This document shows positions 27,053 to 35,781 of a stretch of DNA of 64,000 nucleotides, piece by piece. The translations under genes were made by a program, and so were the position numbers. Origin of the DNA: Pseudoalteromonas distincta (GTDB lineage: Bacteria; Pseudomonadota; Gammaproteobacteria; Enterobacterales; Alteromonadaceae); NCBI RefSeq assembly GCF_000814675.1, contig NZ_JWIG01000029.1, positions 1 through 64,000 of the forward strand. Direction: 5' to 3'. Under the pieces are notes generated by a model. It did no database searches. It was given only the letters and a program-made list of their open reading frames with translations, and had not been told where the DNA came from. How positions within the stretch are numbered: the first letter of the stretch is position 1; each line of letters begins with the position of its first letter.

Positions 27053-27934
27053 ATGCAAACTCCTATTCGTGGCCTTCGCTCTTTTTGCTTTGCCGCAAGA
27101 AGCCTAAGTTTTAAGCATGCAGCTAATGAGCTGTACTTAACTCCGTCTGCGGTAAGCCATCAAATAAAACAACTTGAAGAACAACTTGGTATTGAGCTTT
27201 TTCAACGTAAAACGCGTTCAATTAGCTTAACCACAGCGGGTAAAAACTTTTTTGATGCTGTGTCTCCTATCATCACAATGTTAGAGAGCACCATTAATGA
27301 ATTTAGTCAGATGCAGCAAAATACAAATTTGACGATTACCCTGCCTGAATTTTTTGCCAGCGAACTACTCATGCCTAAATTAAGTGAGTGGACGTCAGAA
27401 CACCCTAATATAAACCTGCAAATGGACACGCTTAAAACACGCAAAGAATTAACGCGTCATAGCGATTTATCTATTGTATTGTCCTCTGGTAAACCTACTG
27501 AAGGGTTAGCGACTGAGTTGTTTAACCTTGAATATATTCCTGCATGTAATAAAAAATTGCTCGACCAGTGGAAGGACGATCATCGTCAAGCGCTTAACCA
27601 AGTTCCGCTAATACTGCACAAAGCTCGCCCTTGGGCATGGCATCAGTGGGCTGAAAAAGCAGGGATTGATGATTTTTCTCCTTCGCAGATTATTCAAATA
27701 GATAGCATGTTTGGTGTAGCGCGTGCAGCGCAGCAAGGCATGGGCATTGCACTTATCCCTCTGCCTATTAGCCAAAGCTGGCTAGATGAGCAATGGCTTT
27801 ACAAGTTATTCGAACAGCCTTTAACAACTAAAGATAAATACTATTTAGTGCAGCACGAATCAAGCACGCCTAATCACCCGCTTGATTTATTTGCGAAGTG
27901 GGTTGTAAATACGTTTAGAAAAATCCAAGAATAA
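27053..27934 (+). CDS. LysR-family regulator, GcvA-like
   Basis: 293 residues. The N-terminal winged helix (LRSFCFAARSLSFKHAANEL then YLTPSAVSHQIKQLEEQLG) has the exact pattern of the GcvA/AmpR group, followed by a substrate-binding domain (LTITLPEFFASELLMPKLSE). The target is unknown; no divergent partner lies next to it. It could respond to the nearby CoA-transferase pathway but nothing shows this. Confidence 0.8.
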   Translation: MQTPIRGLRSFCFAARSLSFKHAANELYLTPSAVSHQIKQLEEQLGIELFQRKTRSISLTTAGKNFFDAVSPIITMLESTINEFSQMQQNTNLTITLPEFFASELLMPKLSEWTSEHPNINLQMDTLKTRKELTRHSDLSIVLSSGKPTEGLATELFNLEYIPACNKKLLDQWKDDHRQALNQVPLILHKARPWAWHQWAEKAGIDDFSPSQIIQIDSMFGVARAAQQGMGIALIPLPISQSWLDEQWLYKLFEQPLTTKDKYYLVQHESSTPNHPLDLFAKWVVNTFRKIQE

Positions 27935-27952
27935 TCCCCTATTAAGTGAGTC

Positions 27953-27985
27953 CAGTAATACAACCAACTCTGTGTTGTATTACTG
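27953..27985. terminator. hairpin after the LysR gene
   Basis: A 12-bp perfect stem CAGTAATACAAC / GTTGTATTACTG with loop CAACTCTGT, 18 bp after the LysR stop. There is no T-run, so termination is only likely. Confidence 0.45.
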
Positions 27986-27995
27986 AACTCGTCTA

Positions 27996-28204
27996 ATACC
28001 AACCTGCATAAATCTTTGATCAATTTAACGAATTAAATTGCACTATTACGTCGTTAAAAGTTTTTTATTTACGACTGCATGGATGTAGGAGGTAGAGCAA
28101 TGCAGGGAGCAATTGCCGAGAACAACTAGATAAAAAAATTTTTGCCTAGTTCTAGCGTAATTTTCTTAACGTTAAATAGACCCCATATATAAGCAGATTG
28201 GTAT
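27996..28204. mobile_element. MITE-like inverted-repeat element 2
   Basis: 209 bp with ends ATACCAACCTGC and GCAGATTGGTAT (11 of 12 complementary). The interior has no ORF. Unrelated in sequence to the elements at 25086 and 36606. The stretch 28205-28430 after it is AT-rich with only a small palindrome (TAGACT/AGTCTA). Confidence 0.6.
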
Positions 28205-28449
28205 AACTCCCTGCAAATTTGAATAATATTTTTTTAATTAAATACATAAACTTAGCGCCACACATTAGACTAAAGTCTATAGTTTAATTTTTTTCACTCA
28301 TTGGTTTCGTTTTTATCGTTTGTCGAAAATCAAGTTAAATATTAAAGTTGCTTTATCAGCTCAAAACAACTTAGTTAAATTGTTTCTTAAGAGCAATAAA
28401 TGCAACCTTTAGAGTTCTAGTAACTCAAACGTAGCAGTGAAAAGAATCT

Positions 28450-28531
28450 TATATTGTGTGTGTAAGATGTTGTCAGTGTGAAAAAGCGGTTCAAGTTAGG
28501 TGGTGACTTGGCTTGAACTGTTTTTATTTTT
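28450..28531 (+). ncRNA. candidate small RNA, tandem copy 1
   Basis: A -10-like TATATT (28450-28455) precedes about 70 transcribed bases ending in a terminator: stem GTTCAAGTTAGGT / ACTTGGCTTGAAC (28489-28518), 13 pairs including G-U, loop GGTG, then TGTTTTTATTTTT. The upstream AGAATCTT and CGTAG are shared with the next copies although the flanks differ, so this block is probably the promoter. No ORF of note. No known family recognised. Confidence 0.6.
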
Positions 28532-28588
28532 GGCGCAAACCACATGGTATGCAATACAAAGCTACCAAAGCGTAGTAAACAGAATCTT

Positions 28589-28669
28589 TATATTGTGTGT
28601 GAAGATGTTGTCAGTGTGAAAAAGCGGTTCAAGTTAGGTGGTGACTTAGCTTGAACTGTTTTTATTTTT
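28589..28669 (+). ncRNA. candidate small RNA, tandem copy 2
   Basis: Same layout 138 bp downstream: TATATT at 28589-28594, terminator stem 28627-28656, T-rich tract to 28669. The one change in the stem (ACTTAGC for ACTTGGC) turns a G-U pair into an A-U pair and so preserves the hairpin. Confidence 0.6.
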
Positions 28670-28726
28670 GGCGCAAACCACATGGTATGCAATACAAAGC
28701 TACCAAAGCGTAGTAAACAGAATCTT

Positions 28727-28807
28727 TATATTGTGTGTGAAGATGTTGTCAGTGTGAAAAAGCGGTTCAAGTTAGGTGGTGACTTGGCTTGAACTGTTTT
28801 TATTTTT
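28727..28807 (+). ncRNA. candidate small RNA, tandem copy 3
   Basis: TATATT at 28727-28732, stem 28765-28794, T-rich tract to 28807. The 40-bp linker GGCGCAAACCACATG... that follows the terminator in all three copies ends here at about 28835. Confidence 0.6.
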
Positions 28808-28848
28808 GGCGCAAACCACATGATATGCAATATAAGTTTAATACTTTT

Positions 28849-28884
28849 AAAAGCCCCGTAAGTTATAACTTACGGGGCTTTTTT
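28849..28884. terminator. bidirectional intrinsic terminator
   Basis: Perfect palindrome AAAAGCCCCGTAAGTTA / TAACTTACGGGGCTTTT with flanking A and T runs. It serves the leftward gene at 28887 and any rightward transcript from the small-RNA cluster. Confidence 0.85.
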
Positions 28885-28886
28885 AG

Positions 28887-29663
28887 TTAATTTTTAATTT
28901 GATATTCTTTTTTTAATTTACTTATTTGCACTTTATGTGAAATCAAGAAGGTATTAAATTTCTTGATTATGTCAGGGTAGTCAATCGACGATAATAAAAA
29001 GGCTTGTAAATCTGTCGGCAATTCGTTTTGAAAATAAACAGGTCGGGTTAATTTAAAGTATTTTAGGAGGTTATAATTTAATACATCGTTAGAAATGTAA
29101 ATACACTCCACCCGCTCTTTTAAAAGCAACTCTATTAATTCAATTACGTTAGCTGTTTCTATTAACTCAACGTTTTCATTATTCATTAACGGTTTAAAGC
29201 TTTGAGGCGTAAACCCTCTTACCGTTGCAAAACTAATGCATTCATCAATAGTGATATTTTTATTTAAACTCGCAATGCCCGTTTTAGTCACAACGGTTGG
29301 CTGCGAATAAATAATTTTATTTACATCAATAAATGAAGCTTTGTAGCTTGGTTTCCAGCTAGGGTTATCTGGATACTTAAAGTCGACATGGCGATGTTCC
29401 ACAAATTCTTTGTAAAGTCGATTAATAGGTAGTGTGTAAAACTCAAACTTAAAGTCATGCTGCTGGGCAAACAAGGTAAGTAACTTTTGACTGAAACCAT
29501 AATAGTCGCGGTTATCAGCCCCACTACCATCGTAGTATGGAAGGTATTCTATATTCTCTACGCCTACTACGTAATGAGTCGCTGATTTAGCGTTGTTTAT
29601 TAAAAGCAGTAAAGCGAATGGCAAATATATTAACTGCGTTGCTATTTTTTTTAATTGATTCAT
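28887..29663 (-). CDS. periplasmic solute-binding protein (SBP_bac_3-like)
   Basis: 258 residues with an N-terminal signal peptide (MNQLKKIATQLIYLPFALLL up to KSATHY). The body resembles the short amino-acid-binding-like proteins common in Alteromonadales: YVVGVENIEYLPYYD, then GFSQKLLTLFAQQHDFKFEF and a second lobe. There is no transporter permease or ATPase nearby, so it may be an orphan sensor or binding protein. Ligand unknown. Confidence 0.65.
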   Translation of the reverse strand: MNQLKKIATQLIYLPFALLLLINNAKSATHYVVGVENIEYLPYYDGSGADNRDYYGFSQKLLTLFAQQHDFKFEFYTLPINRLYKEFVEHRHVDFKYPDNPSWKPSYKASFIDVNKIIYSQPTVVTKTGIASLNKNITIDECISFATVRGFTPQSFKPLMNNENVELIETANVIELIELLLKERVECIYISNDVLNYNLLKYFKLTRPVYFQNELPTDLQAFLLSSIDYPDIIKKFNTFLISHKVQISKLKKEYQIKN

Positions 29664-29752
29664 TAATAACCTAAGTAATATTATTGACGATTAGCTGCAC
29701 GCTTGAATTTTAACAAATTTGCAAAGATTATGATAAGCCTATTTTGTTTTAT

Positions 29753-29784
29753 GCAAAAAAAAGCCTGATTAAAATCAGGCTTCG
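29753..29784 (-). terminator. terminator of the msr fusion gene
   Basis: On the - strand AAGCCTGATT, loop TT, AATCAGGCTT and a run of T, 12 bp past the stop codon. Confidence 0.8.
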
Positions 29785-29796
29785 CAAAGAAAGGGT

Positions 29797-31086
29797 TTAG
29801 CTTTTATCTCTCGGTACAAAATCAAGGACTGTTGCATTAATACAGTAACGATCGCGACCTCTTGGACCTTCACCTGGAAATAAATGTCCTAAGTGTATGC
29901 CTGTACTTTTAGAGCGAAGCTCAATGCGTGTCATCCCCCAGCTGCTATCGTCGTGCTGTGTTACGTTGTTTTTTACAGGATGAGTAAACGACAACCAACC
30001 AGTACCTGAGTTAAACCTATCGCTTGTATCAAATAGTGGCTCGCCACTTAATTTATCAACAAAAGTGCCGTCTGGTGTATTTTTAAACTCTTTGTACTCT
30101 TTACAGTAAGGTCTATCTGTTCGTGCATCAAATGCAACTTTATAAGCATCACTGTTACCTAATTTAAAAGCGCCTAATGCTTTATAAAACTCTTCAGGCG
30201 TTGCATAACCTTGACGGCCATATACCTCAATACCATTTTCTAAAAACAAAATGGTCGGTGTTGCCCACGTGGCTGACTTAATAGTTAAATCATCAAGTTG
30301 GTCAGCATGGCGAAACGACATTGGTATTGTCCCTTTGTAATCATTTGCGACTGCTTTTTTAAACTTTTCACAGTATGGGCAGTATTCACGTGAATCTAAG
30401 ACTACGATTTGTTTCCCTGATAATAAAGCCGTGTTATCTACTTTTTCTACAGGTGTTTTATTAAAAACAACACCGGTAGAATGATCGGGACAATAGCCAT
30501 TAGGGTTCTTTTCTAAATAATTTTGATGATACTCTTCTGCCGATACAAAACCTTGAAGCGGTTTAATAACTGTTTCAATTTTGCCATAGCTTGCATCAGT
30601 TAAAAGCTGCTGATATTGCGATTTAACTTGCTCAGCTACTTTAGCTTGTGCATCAGTAGTCGTTAATACAATTGAGCGATATTGAGTACCAATGTCGTTA
30701 CCTTGGCGATTTTTTTGTGTAGGGTCGTGACTTTCAAAATAGTTTTTTAAGAGATCTTCTGCTGAAATTATATTGCTGTTATACATAACTTGTACAACTT
30801 CAGCATAATTGTTCTCGTCAAAACGACGAGACTGATCAGTAATATTTCTGTAGGTAGCTTTAAAGCCATTGCCGTCAGCGTACCCCGATTCAGCATCAAT
30901 AACGCCATTAAGCGCTTCGTAGCGTTTTTCGGCTCCCCAAAAACAACCCGATCCAAGTACAATGGTTTCTACATGCATGGTGGCTTCTACATTACTGTGC
31001 TCAACCTTTTCCATAGATAAAGCAAAGCTGCCTGCGCTAAATATAATAGCAGCGCCTGATAAATATAATAAATGCTGGTGTTTCAT
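29797..31086 (-). CDS. msrAB: MsrA-thioredoxin-MsrB fusion, methionine sulfoxide reductase
   Basis: 429 residues from ATG 31086 (AGAGG upstream). After a membrane/signal segment (LLYLSGAAIIFSAGSFALS), residues about 40-215 are MsrA with the catalytic GCFWG. Residues about 222-310 are a thioredoxin-like domain with redox motif CPYC, and the C-terminal part is MsrB with SGTGWLSF, HLGHLF and catalytic Cys in RYCIN. The Zn-binding CxxC pairs of many MsrB proteins are absent. It should repair both S- and R-sulfoxides in the periplasm with its own reductant domain. Neisseria PilB has the order Trx-MsrA-MsrB; here the thioredoxin domain is in the middle. Confidence 0.9.
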   Translation of the reverse strand: MKHQHLLYLSGAAIIFSAGSFALSMEKVEHSNVEATMHVETIVLGSGCFWGAEKRYEALNGVIDAESGYADGNGFKATYRNITDQSRRFDENNYAEVVQVMYNSNIISAEDLLKNYFESHDPTQKNRQGNDIGTQYRSIVLTTTDAQAKVAEQVKSQYQQLLTDASYGKIETVIKPLQGFVSAEEYHQNYLEKNPNGYCPDHSTGVVFNKTPVEKVDNTALLSGKQIVVLDSREYCPYCEKFKKAVANDYKGTIPMSFRHADQLDDLTIKSATWATPTILFLENGIEVYGRQGYATPEEFYKALGAFKLGNSDAYKVAFDARTDRPYCKEYKEFKNTPDGTFVDKLSGEPLFDTSDRFNSGTGWLSFTHPVKNNVTQHDDSSWGMTRIELRSKSTGIHLGHLFPGEGPRGRDRYCINATVLDFVPRDKS

Positions 31087-31334
31087 AAAGTACCTCTTAA
31101 ACAAGTGCGTGCTAACTAAGACCTCCTTATCCTAATTTTCATTTCAACCTAATTACTTATTTAGTACGAAGCGTATTAAGTTTTGGTCCTCAATAAGTTA
31201 AATACGATTATTTGAATATAAAACTACTCTTAAAGTAAGTTGGGCAATAAACATAACCACTTAGTCGCAATGGTGTAAATAAATTAATAAAACTGTGTTA
31301 CGTTTAAATAATGTTGTACAAATAGGTTTATTTA

Positions 31335-32000
31335 ATGAAGCCAGCTCCTCATATTTATGCATTAACAAACAGTAGTTTACTGTTTGATGCATCGCATTTA
31401 GACGCTACAGATAGACTCTCTATTCAAAAGAAAATTTGGGCTTTAGCTAGCCACTGTAAAAGCACTGATGAATTTAGCGATTTGGTGCCCGCCATGAACT
31501 CGCTCACTCTTTATTTAAAATCAGATAAACACTTAAATAAGTGGTTACAAGTGCTACCTTCGCTGTGGAATGATATTAAAACGAGTACTTTTAAGGGGCA
31601 GCATCACTTAATCAAAACCTCATACAAGGGTGAGGACATTAATTACGTGGCTCGCTATCATAATTTAAGTGCCGATGAAGTTATTAATATTCATAGTAAA
31701 ACCAAGTACTACGTTTTATTTTTAGGCTTTCAGCCCGGTTTTGCTTACCTACATGGCTTAAATGAGCAATTACATACACCAAGACGTGATGAGCCACGTA
31801 CTAGGGTTCCTAAAGGCTCTGTTGCGATAGGAGCTGCACAAACCGGCATTTACCCCGCAGATACCCCAGGTGGTTGGCATATAATAGGTCATACAGATAC
31901 TGTTTTGTTTGATTCGACCTCTGAGCAACCTTGTTTAATTCAACCAGGCGATACGCTTGAATTTGTTCCGCTCGTAAATAAAGGAGCAAATCATGATTAA
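31335..32000 (+). CDS. pxpB: 5-oxoprolinase subunit PxpB
   Basis: 221 residues, the KipI/PxpB family: YVLFLGFQPGFAYLHGL, TPRRDEPRTRVPKGSVAIGA and YPADTPGGWHIIG are the conserved blocks. With PxpC and PxpA it hydrolyses 5-oxoproline to glutamate using ATP. It overlaps pxpC by 8 bp. No pxpA lies in this window. Confidence 0.92.
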   Translation: MKPAPHIYALTNSSLLFDASHLDATDRLSIQKKIWALASHCKSTDEFSDLVPAMNSLTLYLKSDKHLNKWLQVLPSLWNDIKTSTFKGQHHLIKTSYKGEDINYVARYHNLSADEVINIHSKTKYYVLFLGFQPGFAYLHGLNEQLHTPRRDEPRTRVPKGSVAIGAAQTGIYPADTPGGWHIIGHTDTVLFDSTSEQPCLIQPGDTLEFVPLVNKGANHD

Positions 32001-32919
32001 AGTACTTAAAAGTGGTGTATTACTTACAATTCAAGATTTTGGCCGTGAGGGCTACCGCCATTTAGGTGTAAGCAAAGCGGGCAGCCTAGACCCTTATGCA
32101 CAAATAATTGCTAATAGATTACTTAACAATAACGACAATGATGCCGTTTTAGAAATAACTGTAGGTTTGTGCGAACTGGAATTTACCTGCGACACAGTAA
32201 TAGCGCTTCATGGTGCAGATTTGCAAGCAACCCTTGATGGACATGCAATTTATCCTGGTTGGACATACGCACTAAAAAACAAACAAGTCCTAAGTTTTGC
32301 TACTGGTAGAGCAGGCTTAAGAGCTTATTTAGCAGTGAAAGGCGGTATACAAAATGCTGAGGTTATGGGTTCTAAATCTACAGATTTAAACGCATGTTTT
32401 GGTGGTTTTGAAGGTAGATCTCTCACCACTGGTGATGAAATACCTATTACTCCTTATTATGGAGAGTTTATAAAGGTAGGCGCAATTGCTCCCGCCCAGC
32501 GCAAACTTATACGCCTGCATCCAAGTCCTCATGCCGACTTATTAGGCGAGACTTTACTTAGCAACTTTGTGTCTACCGCTTTTAAAGTCAGCAATAATAG
32601 TAACCGAATGGGTGTAAGGCTTGAGCATAAAAATAATTTGGGGCATTCGCACTCTTTGCCATCATTAGGGGTGAGCCCTGGGAGTATTCAACTGCCACCA
32701 AGTGGAGAGCCAATTGTGTTACTAAATGATGGCCAAACTACAGGGGGCTACCCTCTGCTAGGGACTGTTATTGAAGCCGACTTACGTCAATTTGCACAGT
32801 TTAGACCTTTAGATACTGTTGAGTTTAAATATGTAACGTTTGAAGAAGCAGCGAAGGCGAAGCAGAAACTTGACGGACACCTACATCAATTGAGCCTTGC
32901 ACTTAAAAATACATTATAA
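31993..32919 (+). CDS. pxpC: 5-oxoprolinase subunit PxpC
   Basis: 308 residues of the KipA/PxpC biotin-dependent-carboxylase-like family: LLTIQDFGREGYRHLGVSKA at the start, then PSGEPIVLLNDGQTTGGYPL near the end. Partner of PxpB. A decayed DUF979 gene and then pcp follow, so the cluster serves pyroglutamate recycling. Confidence 0.92.
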   Translation: MIKVLKSGVLLTIQDFGREGYRHLGVSKAGSLDPYAQIIANRLLNNNDNDAVLEITVGLCELEFTCDTVIALHGADLQATLDGHAIYPGWTYALKNKQVLSFATGRAGLRAYLAVKGGIQNAEVMGSKSTDLNACFGGFEGRSLTTGDEIPITPYYGEFIKVGAIAPAQRKLIRLHPSPHADLLGETLLSNFVSTAFKVSNNSNRMGVRLEHKNNLGHSHSLPSLGVSPGSIQLPPSGEPIVLLNDGQTTGGYPLLGTVIEADLRQFAQFRPLDTVEFKYVTFEEAAKAKQKLDGHLHQLSLALKNTL

Positions 32920-32975
32920 AAATATTCTAAAAATAAATAGGAAAACTATGTTCGACTTAAATTGTTGGCCCTGAT

Positions 32976-33238
32976 AATCGTTTTATGCTGGTTGTTTTGT
33001 ATTGTGTAGGTATGGCATTTTTAATTGGAGGTCATGGGCGCAAGCCCAGCTCCATTAGTTGCGCTCGGCATGTATAGCGGCTATTGCAGTATGTTAATGA
33101 CGCCTATGGCAGCAAATTAAATATTATTCCTACAGCTCTTTTAGACTTAAAAGATAAGTGCTATGTAATAAAGGTTCAAATTCAGACGGCAGTTACCTTA
33201 CTCGCCGTTAATATTATTTTAATGTATAGCTTGGTGTG
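32976..33238 (+). pseudogene. decayed DUF979 membrane protein gene
   Basis: Three frames in succession recover pieces of the DUF979 C-terminus: NRFMLVVLYCVGMAFLIGG, then GASPAPLVALGMYSGYC followed by SMLMTPMAAN and a TAA, then NIIPTALLDLKDKCYVIKVQ and TAVTLLAVNIILMY just before pcp. DUF969 and DUF979 membrane proteins commonly neighbour pcp and pxp genes. Here only this scrambled remnant remains; DUF969 is absent. Confidence 0.75.
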
Positions 33239-33240
33239 TA

Positions 33241-33909
33241 ATGACTAAATCAACTTCTTCTATGGCGTGTGTATTAATAACCGGCTTTGCGCCTTTTGGT
33301 AGCGAAACTATCAATCCTTCTTGGCAAGCAGTGCAAAAACTTGATGAAACTATCATCATGAAACACAAAATATGTACACTAGAACTTGCCTGTGAGTTTA
33401 ATACGTCTATTAGTCAGCTTATAAACGCCATTGAGTCACATAATCCGGCGGTTGTTTTATGTATAGGCCAAGCCGGTGGGCGCAGCGAAATATCAATTGA
33501 GCGTATTGCAATAAACGTTGACGATGCACGTATTAAAGACAATGCAGGTAAGCAGCCTGTCGATACACCAATAGAAAAAAATGGCCCTGATGCCTATTTC
33601 ACTAACTTGCCAATAAAGCGTATGTTACAAGCACTGCACAACAGCAATATACCTGCTGCCATTTCCAATACGGCAGGTACGTATGTATGCAATCACGTTA
33701 TGTATGGCCTTATGCATTACATAAATGATCACTACGCTGTAATGAAAGGTGGCTTTGTGCATATTCCTTATTTACCAAGCCAAGCTGTGCACCACAATGG
33801 CGCACCAAGCATGTGTGAAGACACTGTTATTAGCGCGCTAAAAGTGATGATTGCACAAGCTTTGAACAATAATAACGACGTAAAAATAACAGCAGGCACC
33901 ACGCATTGA
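33241..33909 (+). CDS. pcp: pyroglutamyl-peptidase I
   Basis: 222 residues, peptidase C15. Start ATG 33241. GFAPFGSETINPSW at the N-terminus; the catalytic Glu is in IGQAGGRSEISIERIAIN, the Cys in NTAGTYVCNHVMYG and the His in GGFVHIPYLPSQ. It removes N-terminal pyroglutamate from peptides, feeding 5-oxoproline to PxpBC. Confidence 0.93.
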   Translation: MTKSTSSMACVLITGFAPFGSETINPSWQAVQKLDETIIMKHKICTLELACEFNTSISQLINAIESHNPAVVLCIGQAGGRSEISIERIAINVDDARIKDNAGKQPVDTPIEKNGPDAYFTNLPIKRMLQALHNSNIPAAISNTAGTYVCNHVMYGLMHYINDHYAVMKGGFVHIPYLPSQAVHHNGAPSMCEDTVISALKVMIAQALNNNNDVKITAGTTH

Positions 33910-34062
33910 CCACTTTGGTGCAGTTACATATAACTTGGTGCATAAATTATTCTTAATTAATTGTAAAAGCTATGTGACTTGAGTAATTTTTTCTGATAAA
34001 ACAAGGTTTCGCAGCACAGCAAATTGGCTTTGCTGCACACATAATAGGAATGAGGAGTTACT

Positions 34063-35736
34063 ATGTGTTCAATTTTTGGGGTATTAGATATTAAATCTGA
34101 TCCCGCTCAATTGCGTACCCAAGCAATTGAAATGTCAAAGCTGCTTAGACACCGTGGCCCCGATTGGTCTGGTGTATATGCATCTGAAAAAGCTATTTTA
34201 GTACATGAGCGTTTAGCTATTGTTGGTGTATCAAGCGGTGCACAGCCTTTATACAATCCTGAAAAAACAAATATTTTAGCGGTTAATGGCGAGATTTATA
34301 ATCATAAAGAACTTGCAGCAGAGCTAGATGTTGATTTTACTTTTCAAACTCAATCAGACTGTGAAGTTATTTTAGCGCTTTATAAACAAAAAGGGCCTGA
34401 CTTTTTAGATGATCTAAATGGCATTTTTGCATTTTGTTTATACGATGAAGAAAATGACGCTTACTTAATTGGCCGTGACCATATTGGTATTATCCCGCTT
34501 TACACTGGTCACGACGAGCACGGTAACTTTTACGTTGCTTCTGAGTTAAAAGCACTTTCTCCAATTTGTAAGCATATTGAAGAATTTCCACCAGGGCATT
34601 ACCTGTACAGCAAAGATGGCAAAATCACGCCTTATTACAAGCGTGATTGGGAAACATTTGATGCAGTTAAAGATAACAGCGCACAAGCGCAAGACGTTAA
34701 AGATGCATTAGAAGCGGCCGTTAAACGCCAGCTAATGTGTGACGTGCCTTACGGTGTATTACTTTCTGGTGGTTTAGACTCATCGGTTATCTCTGCTATT
34801 ACCCAGCGCTTTGCTGCCAAACGTATTGAAGATAACGACGAAAGCGATGCATGGTGGCCTAAGCTGCATTCTTTTTCAGTAGGCCTTGAGGGTTCACCTG
34901 ATTTAGCCGCTGCCCAAAAAGTAGCTGACATGATTGGCACTATTCACCACCCTATCATTTTTACCATTCAAGAAGGTATTGATGCTTTGCGTGAAGTGAT
35001 TTACCACATTGAAACGTATGATGTAACAACAATTCGTGCCTCTACACCTATGTACTTAATGGCTCGCCAAATTAAAGCGATGGGCATTAAAATGGTGTTA
35101 TCTGGCGAAGGTGCTGATGAGCTATTTGGTGGTTACTTATACTTCCATAAAGCCCCTAACGCACAAGAGTTTCATGAAGAGCTAAACCGTAAAGTATCAA
35201 AACTGCATATGTTTGACTGTTTACGTGCTAATAAATCAATGGCAGCATGGGGCGTTGAAGCACGTGTACCGTTCCTTGATAAAGAATTTGTTGATGTTGC
35301 TATGCGTATCAACCCTGAAGCCAAAATGTGTAAAGATGGCAAAATTGAAAAACACATTTTACGTGAAGGTTTTGATGGCTACTTGCCTGATGAAGTTTTA
35401 TGGCGCCAAAAAGAGCAATTTTCAGACGGTGTTGGTTACAGTTGGATTGATACGTTAAAAGAGTTTGTAAATGAGCAAGTGAGCGATCAAGAGCTTGCAA
35501 ATGCTAAATTTAAATACCCTATTAATACGCCAGATTCAAAAGAAGCTTACTACTACCGTACTATTTTTGAATCGCACTTTCCGGGTGATGCATCAGCTAA
35601 ATGTGTACCGCATGGTAAATCGGTAGCGTGTTCGACTCCTGAAGCACTTGCATGGGACGCATCGTTCCAAAACAATGCAGATCCATCAGGTCGTGCTGCG
35701 GGCGTTCATAACGACGCGTATGCAAGCAAAGGATAA
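34063..35736 (+). CDS. asnB: asparagine synthase B (glutamine-hydrolysing)
   Basis: 557 residues. Cys2 is the nucleophile of the class II glutaminase domain (MCSIFGVLDI, residues 1-200). The synthetase domain has the ATP-pyrophosphatase loop LLSGGLDSSVISA and GEGADELFGGY. Full length. Start preceded by GAGGAG. A perfect 13-bp hairpin follows the stop. Confidence 0.95.
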   Translation: MCSIFGVLDIKSDPAQLRTQAIEMSKLLRHRGPDWSGVYASEKAILVHERLAIVGVSSGAQPLYNPEKTNILAVNGEIYNHKELAAELDVDFTFQTQSDCEVILALYKQKGPDFLDDLNGIFAFCLYDEENDAYLIGRDHIGIIPLYTGHDEHGNFYVASELKALSPICKHIEEFPPGHYLYSKDGKITPYYKRDWETFDAVKDNSAQAQDVKDALEAAVKRQLMCDVPYGVLLSGGLDSSVISAITQRFAAKRIEDNDESDAWWPKLHSFSVGLEGSPDLAAAQKVADMIGTIHHPIIFTIQEGIDALREVIYHIETYDVTTIRASTPMYLMARQIKAMGIKMVLSGEGADELFGGYLYFHKAPNAQEFHEELNRKVSKLHMFDCLRANKSMAAWGVEARVPFLDKEFVDVAMRINPEAKMCKDGKIEKHILREGFDGYLPDEVLWRQKEQFSDGVGYSWIDTLKEFVNEQVSDQELANAKFKYPINTPDSKEAYYYRTIFESHFPGDASAKCVPHGKSVACSTPEALAWDASFQNNADPSGRAAGVHNDAYASKG

Positions 35737-35750
35737 CACTCTTTGTTTAA

Positions 35751-35781
35751 CGAAGCGTAAGCCCAAATGGCTTACGCTTCG
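35751..35781 (+). terminator. hairpin after asnB
   Basis: A perfect stem CGAAGCGTAAGCC / GGCTTACGCTTCG with loop CAAAT, 14 bp past the asnB stop. The T-run is weak (CTTTAT). The hairpin occupies the place where the start of the next reading frame would be expected. Confidence 0.6.

Noticed and set aside
28437-28840. CRISPR array
   Set aside because: The three units are 138-bp near-identical tandem copies without short repeats and unique spacers.
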